This document shows positions 35,996-44,262 of a stretch of 64,000 bases of DNA, piece by piece. This stretch comes from Emticicia oligotrophica DSM 17448 (lineage in GTDB: Bacteria > Bacteroidota > Bacteroidia > Cytophagales > Spirosomataceae). Under the pieces are notes generated by a model. It ran no database searches. It saw only the letters and a program-made list of their open reading frames with translations, and was not told where the DNA came from. Position 1 is the stretch's first letter. Each line of letters starts with the position of its first letter. The stretch spans positions 1,550,001 to 1,614,000 of the forward strand of contig NC_018748.1 of the NCBI RefSeq assembly GCF_000263195.1, read 5' to 3'. Made by a program: the position numbers and the translations under genes.

Positions 35996-37336
35996 TTAAA
36001 ATATCGTATCAAACAGCAAATAACTATTCAAAGCAATAATAATAACTGTTACAGCCCAAGCAGTATATTTTACATAAGCGGGATTCACGAATTCTCCCAT
36101 TTTGAGTTTATCAGAAGTAAACATTACTAATGGTACCACCGCAAAACTTAATTGCAGTGAGAGAATTACTTGACTCAAAACCAACAAATCGGACGTTCCT
36201 TGTTCTCCATACAAAATAGCTACAATCAGTGCTGGAACAATGGCTAAAAGTCGAGTAATGAGTCTTCTCAACCACGGTTTTAGCTGAATATTTAAAAAAC
36301 CTTCCATCACGATTTGTCCAGCCAATGTACCTGTTAGTGTAGAATTTTGTCCAGCGGCTAAAAGAGCCACTGCAAAGAAAAGTCCTGCTAATTTCACACC
36401 TAAAATTGGGTCAAGTAAATGATACGCATCTGTAATATCAGCCACTTCCTTATTTCCTGTAAAATGAAAAGTTGCAGCCGCCATAATCAAAATAGCAGCA
36501 TTGATAAAAAAGGCAATGAAAAGGGAGGCTGTTGAGTCGATTGTGGCGTATTTAATGGCACTACGCTTGGCAGCCTGTGTATCTTCGATTTTACGTGTTT
36601 GTACAATACTCGAATGTAAATACAAATTATGAGGCATAACTGTTGCTCCCAAGATTCCGATGGCGATATAGAGCATTTCAGGGTTTGAAACAATCTGCGT
36701 ACTTGGTACTAAACCTTTCGATACTGCAACAATATCGGGTTGTGAAACAATAATTTCGTACCCAAAACAAAGTAGAATAAGTAAAATAAGCCCCCCGACA
36801 ATCACTTCGATTAAACGAAAACCTTTGTTCTGAAGAAATAAGATAAAGATTACATCAATGGATGTAATCAAAATTCCGTAAGTAAGTGGAATATGAAAAA
36901 GTAAATTCAATGCTACGGCTGCTCCAATTACCTCAGCTAAATCGCAGGCTGCGATGGCAATTTCTGCCAATATCCACAACATAATCGAAACTGGCTTCGA
37001 GTAAGCATCACGGCAGGCCTGAGCTAAATCTCGCCCAGTTGCAATACCCAATTTGAGCGAAAGATGCTGCAAAAGCATCGCAAAAAGGTTCGAAATCAGA
37101 ATAACCGACAAGAGCGTATATCCAAATTTCGCACCGCCAGCAATATCGGTTGCCCAGTTACCGGGGTCCATGTATCCTACTGCAACCATCAATCCCGGCC
37201 CTACAAAAGCAGCCATTCGTTTCCAAGAACTACCTGTTTTCGGAACGTTGATGGTGCCGTGTACTTCTGGTAAAGATTGTGTCGAGCCATTCGAACGCCA
37301 ACCCTTTACCTGATTTATATCTAAATTTTTTTCCAT
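35996..37336 (-). CDS. mntH: Manganese/divalent metal transporter, NRAMP family
   Basis: MntH imports Mn2+ (and Fe2+) with protons across the inner membrane. The start at 37336 gives 446 residues and follows GGAG on the minus strand by a suitable distance. The longer ORF to 37375 would begin upstream of the predicted transcript start. The NRAMP motifs are intact: MDPGNWATD (DPGN at residues 57-60) and GATVMPHNLYLHS (MPH near 233-235), plus eleven predicted helices and FAVALLAAGQNSTLTGTLAGQIVMEG. The soluble N-terminus (~1-40) is longer than in E. coli MntH. It is transcribed away from an MntR-type regulator, with one operator palindrome between the two promoters, so manganese repression is likely (inference). 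Confidence 0.94.
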   Translation of the reverse strand: MEKNLDINQVKGWRSNGSTQSLPEVHGTINVPKTGSSWKRMAAFVGPGLMVAVGYMDPGNWATDIAGGAKFGYTLLSVILISNLFAMLLQHLSLKLGIATGRDLAQACRDAYSKPVSIMLWILAEIAIAACDLAEVIGAAVALNLLFHIPLTYGILITSIDVIFILFLQNKGFRLIEVIVGGLILLILLCFGYEIIVSQPDIVAVSKGLVPSTQIVSNPEMLYIAIGILGATVMPHNLYLHSSIVQTRKIEDTQAAKRSAIKYATIDSTASLFIAFFINAAILIMAAATFHFTGNKEVADITDAYHLLDPILGVKLAGLFFAVALLAAGQNSTLTGTLAGQIVMEGFLNIQLKPWLRRLITRLLAIVPALIVAILYGEQGTSDLLVLSQVILSLQLSFAVVPLVMFTSDKLKMGEFVNPAYVKYTAWAVTVIIIALNSYLLFDTIF

Positions 37337-37361
37337 TTGTTGTAATTCTCCATTTTCAATA

Positions 37362-37392
37362 CAAACATAAAACAAAAAATTTGCTAATCAAA
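37362..37392 (-). promoter_or_regulatory. Promoter of mntH
   Basis: Read on the minus strand, TTTG (37392-37389), 19 bases and TATGTTTG (37369-37362) match TTTG-N19-21-TAnnTTTG exactly. Transcription would start near 37355, about 19 bases before the mntH ATG. Confidence 0.65.
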
Positions 37393-37394
37393 AT

Positions 37395-37420
37395 AAATTT
37401 TTAGACTTACCTAAAATTTT
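37395..37420. promoter_or_regulatory. Predicted MntR (DtxR-family) operator shared by mntH and mntR
   Basis: Arms AAATTTTTAG (37395-37404) and CTAAAATTTT (37411-37420) are complementary at 9 of 10 positions around ACTTAC. The core TTAG-N6-CTAA resembles DtxR/IdeR-type boxes (TTAGG...CCTAA). It fills the space between the -33 elements of the two divergent promoters and touches the mntR one. Confidence 0.6.
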
Positions 37421-37449
37421 GTTTGATTAGACTAAAAATGTAATTTTGT
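37418..37449 (+). promoter_or_regulatory. Promoter of mntR
   Basis: TTTG (37418-37421), 20 bases and TAATTTTG (37442-37449) match TTTG-N19-21-TAnnTTTG exactly. Transcription would start near 37456. This rules against the GTG at 37448 as a start codon, because that codon overlaps the -7 element. Confidence 0.65.
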
Positions 37450-37498
37450 GGAAGCAGTTGGCTATTATGCCTATTTTTCATACTATCGTCTATCTACT

Positions 37499-38182
37499 GT
37501 GGACAATCAACTAATCACCTCTTTCACCGAAGAAAATTATCTCAAAATCATATATCTGCTTACCGAACGCCACAATGGCAACGAGGTAAGCACAAATCAA
37601 CTAGCCGAACATACGCAAACCAAAGCCGCCTCGGTTTCGGATATGTTACGTAAATTGGCTGAAAAAAACTTTATCAATTACCGAAAATATCAAGGCGTTA
37701 CACTCACCGAAGCAGGTGAGCAAATTGCTTTGGGTGTCATTAGGAAGCATAGACTTTGGGAAGTTTTTTTGGTAGAAAAACTTGGCTTTGGCTGGGATGA
37801 GATTCATGATATTGCTGAGCAACTCGAACATATCGACTCGAAAGAATTAACCAAACGCCTTGATGATTTCTTGGATAACCCTAAATTTGACCCTCATGGC
37901 GACCCAATTCCAGATGCAAAAGGTAAGATGCCATCGGTGAGTTATCAAAAACTATCAGAAATTCCGCTTAATCAATCAGTCATCATGATGGGAGTTTCAG
38001 TACATTCGCCTGCATTTCTCCAACATCTTGATAAACAACAAATTACACTTGGTTGTAACCTTAAAGTATTGGAAATAAGTGAATTTGATAAATCTTACAG
38101 CTTATTATTGAACGACCAACTAAAGCTCTTCGTTAGTCATGAAGTAGCCAGAAACTTATTGGTACAAACACAAGAAGCGTAA
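37499..38182 (+). CDS. mntR: DtxR/MntR-family metal-dependent transcriptional repressor
   Basis: The protein (227 residues from the GTG at 37499) begins near SFTEENYLKIIYLLTERH, as family members do. The longest ORF, from GTG 37448, overlaps the promoter -7 box and is unlikely. It has an N-terminal winged helix (~8-68; VSTNQLAEHTQTKAASVSDMLRKLAEKNFINYRKYQGVTLTEAG), a metal-binding dimerisation domain (~70-140; RKHRLWEVFLVEKLGFGWDEIHDIAEQLEHIDS, with H, E and C-type ligand positions) and a C-terminal FeoA/SH3-like domain (~150-225). With mntH divergent and a shared palindrome between them, it very probably senses manganese and represses mntH. Sensing iron instead cannot be excluded. The GTG choice is uncertain. 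Confidence 0.82.
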   Translation: MDNQLITSFTEENYLKIIYLLTERHNGNEVSTNQLAEHTQTKAASVSDMLRKLAEKNFINYRKYQGVTLTEAGEQIALGVIRKHRLWEVFLVEKLGFGWDEIHDIAEQLEHIDSKELTKRLDDFLDNPKFDPHGDPIPDAKGKMPSVSYQKLSEIPLNQSVIMMGVSVHSPAFLQHLDKQQITLGCNLKVLEISEFDKSYSLLLNDQLKLFVSHEVARNLLVQTQEA

Positions 38183-38242
38183 TTTTCAGAAAACAACTTT
38201 GTTAATACTTCTTAATAAAACCAATGAGCATCTAAGATTACT

Positions 38243-38250
38243 TATCTTTG
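38243..38250 (+). promoter_or_regulatory. Possible -7 element for the LptF/LptG-type gene
   Basis: TATCTTTG fits TAnnTTTG and lies 49 bases before the start codon at 38300. No TTTG was found 19-21 bases upstream, so this is a partial match. Confidence 0.35.
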
Positions 38251-38299
38251 CACCAAATTTCCAAATCATAAACCTTTAGTTTCCCTCAAATGGGGCTTT

Positions 38300-39379
38300 A
38301 TGAATATTCTCGATAAATATCTAATCAAGCGATTTCTGAAGACATACTTTTTTGCGGTATTGGTCATTGTGCTCATTATCATGGTGATTGATTTCGTGGA
38401 AAAAAACGATGATTTCATTCAGAAAAACGCACCAATGCGTGCCATTTTACTTTCTTACTACGCTAATCTTGCTCCATATTGGGCCAATTATATTAGTCCG
38501 TTGATGATTTTTATTTCTACGGTTTTTTTTACTGCCCAAATGGCAGCTCACACCGAAATTGTAGCTATTCTAAGTAGTGGAACCAGTTTCCCTCGCCTGA
38601 TGCTACCTTATTTTATAGCCTCTTCAATGGTGGCGGTTTTATCTTTCGTGATGGTCGGCTGGATTCTCCCAAAAGCTAATAAAGTTCGCTTAGGTTTTGA
38701 AGCTGTTTATGTCAATGATAAATTTTATTTCTCCGACCGAGATTTTCATACTGCAGTAGCTCCCAATACCTACGCGTATATGTCGAGCTATAACAACGAA
38801 ACAAAAATGGGCTATGATTTTACGCTCGAAAAGATTGTTGATAATAAACTCATTGAGAAGCTATCGGCCAAAAGAATCGAATGGAATGATAGTACAAAAC
38901 GTTGGAAAATTACAGATTATAAGATTCGAACCTTGGGTATTATGAAAGATAAAATCATCTATAATGTGGCTTCTAAAGATACTTTGATTAATCTTTCTCC
39001 GAGTGATTTTGAAAGTGACCGTAATATTTATGAAACCTTTACGATACCCGAATTAAGGAAGCGAATCGAATTAATTCGCAGTCGTGGAGCTGAAGGTATT
39101 GAGTCTTTTCAGATTGAACTTTACCAAAGAATTGTTACGCCTTTTGCCGTAATCATTTTATCGTTGATGGGCCTAATTGTATCGGCTCGGAAAGCACGTG
39201 GAGGCGTTGGTTTTCAGATTGCTATTGGCTTCGTTTTGGCCTTTGTGTATATCTTATTCTTCATTATGTCGAAAGGTATTGCCGAATCGGGTAGTATGCC
39301 TCCGATGCTGGCAGTTTGGCTACCTAACATTGTTTTTTCGTGCATCGGCACAATCATGTATTTCACTGTACCAAGGTAA
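38300..39379 (+). CDS. LptF/LptG-family (YjgP/YjgQ) permease
   Basis: The 359-residue inner-membrane protein has six predicted helices in two groups of three (near residues 11-33, 50-75, 97-120 and 275-355), separated by a periplasmic beta-jellyroll-like domain (~125-265). It opens MNILDKYLIKRFLKTYFFAVLVIVLIIMV, and the second group includes RIVTPFAVIILSLMGLIVSARKARGGVG, both typical of LptF and LptG. These form the membrane part of the LptB2FG transporter that extracts lipopolysaccharide from the inner membrane. Which of the two this is cannot be told. No lptA, lptB or lptC gene is adjacent, as is usual in Bacteroidota. A G-rich tract, GGGGCTTT, immediately precedes the ATG. Confidence 0.85.
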   Translation: MNILDKYLIKRFLKTYFFAVLVIVLIIMVIDFVEKNDDFIQKNAPMRAILLSYYANLAPYWANYISPLMIFISTVFFTAQMAAHTEIVAILSSGTSFPRLMLPYFIASSMVAVLSFVMVGWILPKANKVRLGFEAVYVNDKFYFSDRDFHTAVAPNTYAYMSSYNNETKMGYDFTLEKIVDNKLIEKLSAKRIEWNDSTKRWKITDYKIRTLGIMKDKIIYNVASKDTLINLSPSDFESDRNIYETFTIPELRKRIELIRSRGAEGIESFQIELYQRIVTPFAVIILSLMGLIVSARKARGGVGFQIAIGFVLAFVYILFFIMSKGIAESGSMPPMLAVWLPNIVFSCIGTIMYFTVPR

Positions 39380-39399
39380 TTATTATTTTCTCTAATAAT

Positions 39400-39477
39400 A
39401 CATCCCCCTACCCCCTTCAAAGGGGGATTTTTGTTCTCGGGAAAATATTCCCCCTTTCAGGGGGGGCAGGGGGATGT
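39400..39477. repeat. G/C-run palindromic element after the LptF/LptG-type gene
   Basis: Outer arms ACATCCCCCT (39400-39409) and AGGGGGATGT (39468-39477) are exactly complementary. Inside are two further pairings, CCCCCTT-CA-AAGGGGG (39411-39426, followed by ATTTTTGTT) and CCCCCTTTCAGGGGG (39450-39464). The first can act as a terminator on the plus strand. The composition contrasts sharply with the AT-rich surroundings. A short relative, CCCC-TTTTA-GGGG, lies at 45818-45830. Confidence 0.7.
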
Positions 39478-39550
39478 TAATTATATCTCGAGATTATACG
39501 AAAAATGCAATAATTTTAAATAAAATTCGAGATTTCACATTAATAAGTCC

Positions 39551-39558
39551 TATTTTTG
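39551..39558 (+). promoter_or_regulatory. Possible -7 element of argG
   Basis: TATTTTTG fits TAnnTTTG and lies 56 bases before the argG start. TTCG at 39526-39529, 21 bases upstream, is a weak -33 match. A direct repeat TCGAGATT (at about 39488 and 39527) brackets the upstream region; whether it binds an arginine regulator is unknown. Confidence 0.4.
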
Positions 39559-39614
39559 TGGGAAATTTTGTTGAACTCTAAAAAATACGCTCATTTTGGG
39601 GCGGGTTTTGGCTT

Positions 39615-40811
39615 ATGAAAGTTGTTTTGGCTTACAGCGGAGGCTTAGATACTTCGTTTTGTGTAAAATATTTGACCGAAGAGTTGGGTCATGAAGTTCA
39701 TTCTGTATTAGTTGATACGGGCGGTTTTTCGGAAGCAGAAATGAAGGACATCGAAACCAAGGCTTATGAGTTGGGCGTAAAACACCACTACACAGCTCGC
39801 ATGGTTGATGAGTATTATCAGAAATGTATTCGTTTTTTGGTTTATGGAAATATCCTGAAAAACAATACGTATCCACTTTCGGTAAGTGCTGAGCGTATGT
39901 TTCAAGCAGTAGCGGTAGCCGAATATGCTAAGCAAATTGGTGCTGAGGCGGTTGCTCACGGAAGTACAGGTGCAGGCAATGACCAAGTGCGTTTTGATAT
40001 GGTTTTCAGAATTGTATTACCCAATGCACAAATAATCACACCAATCAGAGATTTAAGATTATCTCGCGAAGCTGAAATCGAGTTTTTAATTTCGAAAGGC
40101 GTTGTTCGTGAATGGCATAAAGCAGCTTATTCAATCAATAAAGGTTTGTGGGGAACTTCAGTAGGTGGCCGTGAGACTCTAAATTCTCATGATTTCCTTC
40201 CAGAAAGTGCCTTCCCGACTCAAGTAACAAAAACGGGTACCGAGGAAGTAGTTCTTCAATTCGTTAATGGTGAATTGAAAGGCGTTGCTGGAGAAAGTTT
40301 CGAAAACCCAGTTTCTGCCATTCGTCGTTTGACTGAAATTGCAGCTCCTTATGGAATTGGTCGTGATATTCACGTAGGCGATACCATTATTGGTATCAAA
40401 GGCCGCGTGGGTTTCGAGGCTGCTGCTCCATTGATAATTATCAAAGCTCACCATTTATTAGAGAAACACGTGTTATCTAAATGGCAACAATACTGGAAGC
40501 AAAATTTGGCCGAATGGTACGGAATGATGCTCCACGAAGGCCAATTCTTAGAGCCTTTGATGCGTGATATTGAAAAATTCTTGGAAAGCATGCAGTCGCA
40601 CGTAACAGGTGAAGTTCGTGTGCATTTAGCTCCATATAACTTCCAATTATTGGGTATTAAATCTAACTACGATTTGATGTCACCGGTATTTGGTAGCTAC
40701 GGCGAAATGAACAATGCTTGGAGTGGCGATGATGTAAGAGGTTTCTCTAAAATCATGTCAAATCAAGTAATGATTCACCAAAAAATCGCAGAATTAGCAG
40801 AGAAGAAATAA
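39615..40811 (+). CDS. argG: Argininosuccinate synthase
   Basis: ArgG (398 residues) joins citrulline and aspartate at the cost of ATP in arginine synthesis. The N-terminal ATP-pyrophosphatase loop KVVLAYSGGLDTSFCVKYL (SGGLDTS at residues 8-14) is present, as are HGSTGAGNDQVRFDM, PIRDLRLSREAEIEFL and GLWGTSVGGRET, which position citrulline and aspartate. The length is normal and the protein is cytoplasmic. Codons are strongly biased towards GGT, CGT and GTA, suggesting high expression. No other arginine gene is adjacent in the window. The start is preceded directly by a G-rich tract, GGGGCGGGTTTTGGCTT (39598-39614). A strong terminator follows. Confidence 0.97.
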   Translation: MKVVLAYSGGLDTSFCVKYLTEELGHEVHSVLVDTGGFSEAEMKDIETKAYELGVKHHYTARMVDEYYQKCIRFLVYGNILKNNTYPLSVSAERMFQAVAVAEYAKQIGAEAVAHGSTGAGNDQVRFDMVFRIVLPNAQIITPIRDLRLSREAEIEFLISKGVVREWHKAAYSINKGLWGTSVGGRETLNSHDFLPESAFPTQVTKTGTEEVVLQFVNGELKGVAGESFENPVSAIRRLTEIAAPYGIGRDIHVGDTIIGIKGRVGFEAAAPLIIIKAHHLLEKHVLSKWQQYWKQNLAEWYGMMLHEGQFLEPLMRDIEKFLESMQSHVTGEVRVHLAPYNFQLLGIKSNYDLMSPVFGSYGEMNNAWSGDDVRGFSKIMSNQVMIHQKIAELAEKK

Positions 40812-40831
40812 AAAATATCAGATTTTTTCGG

Positions 40832-40882
40832 CGTCGGCAAGGTTTAGAACCCAAAGGGAGCTACTTGCCGACGTTTTATTTT
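40832..40882 (+). terminator. Terminator of argG
   Basis: CGTCGGCAAG (40832-40841) and CTTGCCGACG (40864-40873) form a perfect 10-base stem with a 22-base loop, followed by TTTTATTTT. It begins 20 bases after the argG stop. Confidence 0.85.
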
Positions 40883-41024
40883 GTCCTAATCAACAAAAGA
40901 TTTGGGTAAGATAAAAATCAACGCTGGTTTGCCTCAAAAGAATTCTAACTTGTTCGTATTCAAAGCTTTGTCGCTTTTTTTTGTCATTTGGACTTATTTA
41001 CAAGGGAATCGTGTAGAAAAAACA

Positions 41025-41032
41025 TAATTTTG
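41025..41032 (+). promoter_or_regulatory. Possible -7 element of the DUF5916 gene
   Basis: TAATTTTG matches TAnnTTTG and lies 32 bases before the ATG at 41065. No clear TTTG was found at the right distance upstream. Confidence 0.4.
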
Positions 41033-41064
41033 TTATAAACAAAACTACAATCTAATCATATAAA

Positions 41065-43260
41065 ATGTACAAGTACCTACTAGCTCCTTTTTTCCTACTA
41101 ACCCTCCTAAACACTTTTGCTCAGAAAAAAAATGAAAAGATGGAGTATCACATCCATCGAGCAACTTCAGCCGTAAAAGTTGATGGAATTGTTGATGAAA
41201 AAGCCTGGGCAGATGCTCAATTGGCCACCAACTTCTACCAAGTTTTACCAATGGATACTTCCTACGCCAAAGTACGTACGGATGTAAAAATGACCTACGA
41301 CGATAAAAATCTATACGTGGTTTTTATCAATTATGATAAACTACCTGGTCCGTATATGGTAGAATCGTTGAAACGCGATTTTGCTTTCGGAAAAAACGAT
41401 AACGACTTACTATTTATTGATACATTCGATGACCAAACCAATGGCTTTTCGTTTGGGGCGAATGCCATGGGAGCTCAGTGGGACGGGCTCATGTATAATG
41501 GTAGCAGCATTAGTCTTACTTGGGAAAATAAGTGGACTTCAGAAGTAAAATACGATGATGAAAAATGGGTTTGGGAATGTGCCATTCCCTTTAAAACACT
41601 TCGATATAAAAAAGGAATTAAGCGTTGGGGGGTAAATTTTAGCCGTTTAGACCTAAAAACTACCGAAAAGTCTTCTTGGGCACCTGTACCACGCCAATTT
41701 CCGACGGCATCATTGGCATACGCAGCCTCATTGATTTGGGATGAAGAACCACCAACGGCTTCTTCAAATATTTCATTAATTCCTTATATTTTAGGTGGTG
41801 TAAGTAAAAATCACGAGAAAAAACTTCCTGCCGATTACCGTGGAGATGTTGGTTTTGATGCCAAAGTGGGTCTTACTTCTTCACTAAATCTCGATTTAAC
41901 CGTTAATCCCGACTTCTCACAAGTAGAAGTTGACCAACAGCAAACTAATCTTGACCGATTTGAACTCCTTTTTCCCGAAAGACGGCAGTTTTTCTTAGAG
42001 AATGGTGATTTGTTCTCAAATTTTGGTTATCAAACCATTCGTCCATTTTTTTCTCGCCGCATTGGTTTAAATACGCCCATTAAGTTTGGGGCAAGGGTAA
42101 GCGGAAAACTTAATAAAGATTGGAGAATTGGCCTCATGGATATGCAAACTGGTAAAAATGATATTGTTCCAGCAGCTCAGAATTTTGGCGTTATTGCACT
42201 CCAACGCCGTGTTTTTGCCCGTTCAAATGTGGCGGTTATGTTTGTCAATAAACAAACTATCGGGTACGAATCATTAAATGACACAAAAAATGTTAGTGAG
42301 TTTAATAGAAACTTAGGCATTGAGTATAATATTCTTTCAAAAAATAATGCTTGGACTGGTAAACTGCTCTACTTAAAGTCGTTTACCCCGACCTCTAAGC
42401 CTAATGATGGCGTTTTAGCAGGAAATATTCTTTATACAAATAAACGCTGGACAGCGGGCGTACAACTCGAACAAGTAGGCACTAACTACACCGCTGAAGT
42501 AGGCTACGTACCACGCTTAGATTACGGAAAACTAAACCCGCAAGTGGGATATTTGTTTTTCCCAAAACCATCAAGCAAAGTATTAAGCCATGGTCCTCTG
42601 ACAATGTTTACGCATTATTTTAATAGAGATTTTTCGAAGGAAGTTGAAAACGAAAAATTCTTATCTTACCGTATAAATTTCCGAAAAACAAGCACATTAA
42701 TGGCTTGGGTAGCTCATAACTACGTATATTTATTAAACCAATTTGACCCTACCAATTATGCGGGCGTTTTCTTACCAAAAGGCAGTGAACATAAATGGAA
42801 CTCATTTGGTGTAGATTATACTTCAAAACCCCAAGCTTTATTCACTTATTTGGTTTCGAGTAGATACGGTGGCTATTACGCCAATGGTACTCGCCTACGC
42901 TTGAATGGCGAAGTAGGTTATCGTTTCCAACCTTATGTAGCTCTCACGGTGGCTGCAAATTATAATCGTCTAGATTTCAAAGACGATAAAATATTACCTA
43001 AAGAATTAATAAATACACAATATAATTTTTGGTTGATAGGCCCTAAAATTGATGTAACTTTCACGAATAAATTATTCTTTACAAACTTTTTACAGTATAA
43101 TAACCAAACTAAAAACATGAACCTAAATACGCGTTTGCAGTGGAGATATAGCCCCGCTTCCGACCTATTTTTGGTTTATACCGATAATTATTATTCTGAT
43201 ACTTTTCAAGTACGTAACCGTGCTTTAGTATTGAAGTTTACTTATTGGTGGAATGTTTAG
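41065..43260 (+). CDS. DUF5916 outer-membrane protein with N-terminal CBM9-like domain
   Basis: The 731-residue protein has a signal peptide (residues 1-20, ending TFAQ). A carbohydrate-binding family 9-like beta-sandwich follows (~30-215; VDGIVDEKAWADAQLATNFYQ, DLLFIDTFDDQTNGFSFGANA, WVWECAIPFKTLRY). The rest (~235-731) matches DUF5916: NLDLTVNPDFSQVEVDQQQTNLDRF, LLFPERRQFFLENGDLF and many amphipathic strands ending in FTYWWNV, which suggests a large outer-membrane beta-barrel. Function is not established for the family; a role in sugar or polymer binding at the surface is inferred from the N-terminal domain. The phosphodiesterase gene follows after 12 bases. Confidence 0.82.
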   Translation: MYKYLLAPFFLLTLLNTFAQKKNEKMEYHIHRATSAVKVDGIVDEKAWADAQLATNFYQVLPMDTSYAKVRTDVKMTYDDKNLYVVFINYDKLPGPYMVESLKRDFAFGKNDNDLLFIDTFDDQTNGFSFGANAMGAQWDGLMYNGSSISLTWENKWTSEVKYDDEKWVWECAIPFKTLRYKKGIKRWGVNFSRLDLKTTEKSSWAPVPRQFPTASLAYAASLIWDEEPPTASSNISLIPYILGGVSKNHEKKLPADYRGDVGFDAKVGLTSSLNLDLTVNPDFSQVEVDQQQTNLDRFELLFPERRQFFLENGDLFSNFGYQTIRPFFSRRIGLNTPIKFGARVSGKLNKDWRIGLMDMQTGKNDIVPAAQNFGVIALQRRVFARSNVAVMFVNKQTIGYESLNDTKNVSEFNRNLGIEYNILSKNNAWTGKLLYLKSFTPTSKPNDGVLAGNILYTNKRWTAGVQLEQVGTNYTAEVGYVPRLDYGKLNPQVGYLFFPKPSSKVLSHGPLTMFTHYFNRDFSKEVENEKFLSYRINFRKTSTLMAWVAHNYVYLLNQFDPTNYAGVFLPKGSEHKWNSFGVDYTSKPQALFTYLVSSRYGGYYANGTRLRLNGEVGYRFQPYVALTVAANYNRLDFKDDKILPKELINTQYNFWLIGPKIDVTFTNKLFFTNFLQYNNQTKNMNLNTRLQWRYSPASDLFLVYTDNYYSDTFQVRNRALVLKFTYWWNV

Positions 43261-43272
43261 TAAAAGAAACTC

Positions 43273-44154
43273 ATGAAAACTATACTTTTTATTATTTTCC
43301 CAATATTAACCTTTGCCCAAAGCATGAATTTTGAAATTCAAGGCCACCGTGGTTCTCGAGGACTAATGCCAGAAAATACAATTCCGGCATTCAAGAAAGC
43401 CATTGATTTGGGAGTACATACATTAGAGTTAGATGTGGTTATCTCGAAAGATAAAAAAGTGGTAGTTTCTCATGACCCTTTCTTTAATCCAAATTGTACA
43501 ACCGGCCCTTCTGGAAATTTTATTACGAAAGAAACTCAGGGTAATTTATATCAGCTTACTTACGAAGAAATCGAAAAATATGATGTAGGTCTTCGTGGTA
43601 ATAAAGATTATCCTGAGCAATTTAAAATGGCGGTGTATAAACCCCTACTCGAAGATATGATTCATGAAAGTGAAAAATACGCACGAGAAAAAGGGGTAAA
43701 ACCTTTGAAATATAACATAGAAATAAAAAGTGAGGAGAAAGAATACGGCATTTCTCAGCCATCAGTTGAAGAATTTTCCGACTTGGTTTATAAAGTAATC
43801 ATCAAGCAAATTCCACCCGAGAGAGTTACTTTACAAAGTTTTGATTTCAATGTATTGAAATTTTGGCACAAACAAATTGAGGAAAAAAAATATAAAGCCA
43901 TCGCCCTTTCCGCATTAATCGAACCTTTTGATAACAACGATATTCAATTTAATCTGAATAAATTAGGTTTTAAACCCGAAATTTGGAGCCCCTATTTTGC
44001 ACAAGCAACTGAAAAAAGAGTAAAAGAACTCCACGAATTAGGCATAAAAGTAATTCCTTGGACGGTAAACCGCCGTGAAGACATGGAAAAGGTAAAAGCT
44101 GTTGGCTGCGACGGCCTCATTACAGATTATCCCGACCGCACCAAAGGTTTGTGA
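43273..44154 (+). CDS. Glycerophosphodiester phosphodiesterase
   Basis: The 293-residue enzyme has a short signal peptide (MKTILFIIFPILTFAQ), so it is exported to the periplasm. It hydrolyses glycerophosphodiesters from lipids to glycerol-3-phosphate and an alcohol. The TIM-barrel GDPD motifs are present: QGHRGSRGLMPENTIPAFKKA (the histidine, arginine and glutamate of the active site), LELDVVISKDKKVVVSHDPF (the metal-binding E-x-D and a second histidine), YNIEIKSE and VTLQSFDFNVLKFW, and the end KVIPWTVNRREDMEKVKAVGCDGLITDYPD. It follows the DUF5916 gene by 12 bases, so the two are probably one transcript. Confidence 0.92.
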   Translation: MKTILFIIFPILTFAQSMNFEIQGHRGSRGLMPENTIPAFKKAIDLGVHTLELDVVISKDKKVVVSHDPFFNPNCTTGPSGNFITKETQGNLYQLTYEEIEKYDVGLRGNKDYPEQFKMAVYKPLLEDMIHESEKYAREKGVKPLKYNIEIKSEEKEYGISQPSVEEFSDLVYKVIIKQIPPERVTLQSFDFNVLKFWHKQIEEKKYKAIALSALIEPFDNNDIQFNLNKLGFKPEIWSPYFAQATEKRVKELHELGIKVIPWTVNRREDMEKVKAVGCDGLITDYPDRTKGL

Positions 44155-44262
44155 GATTCAGAAAAAAAGCCTAATTTTCCCGAATAATTTTGGAGTCACA
44201 AACTTCTGAGCTACAAACCCTAACTTGTGGCGTTAAAGAGTTTGGTGCTTTCAAACCACCAA

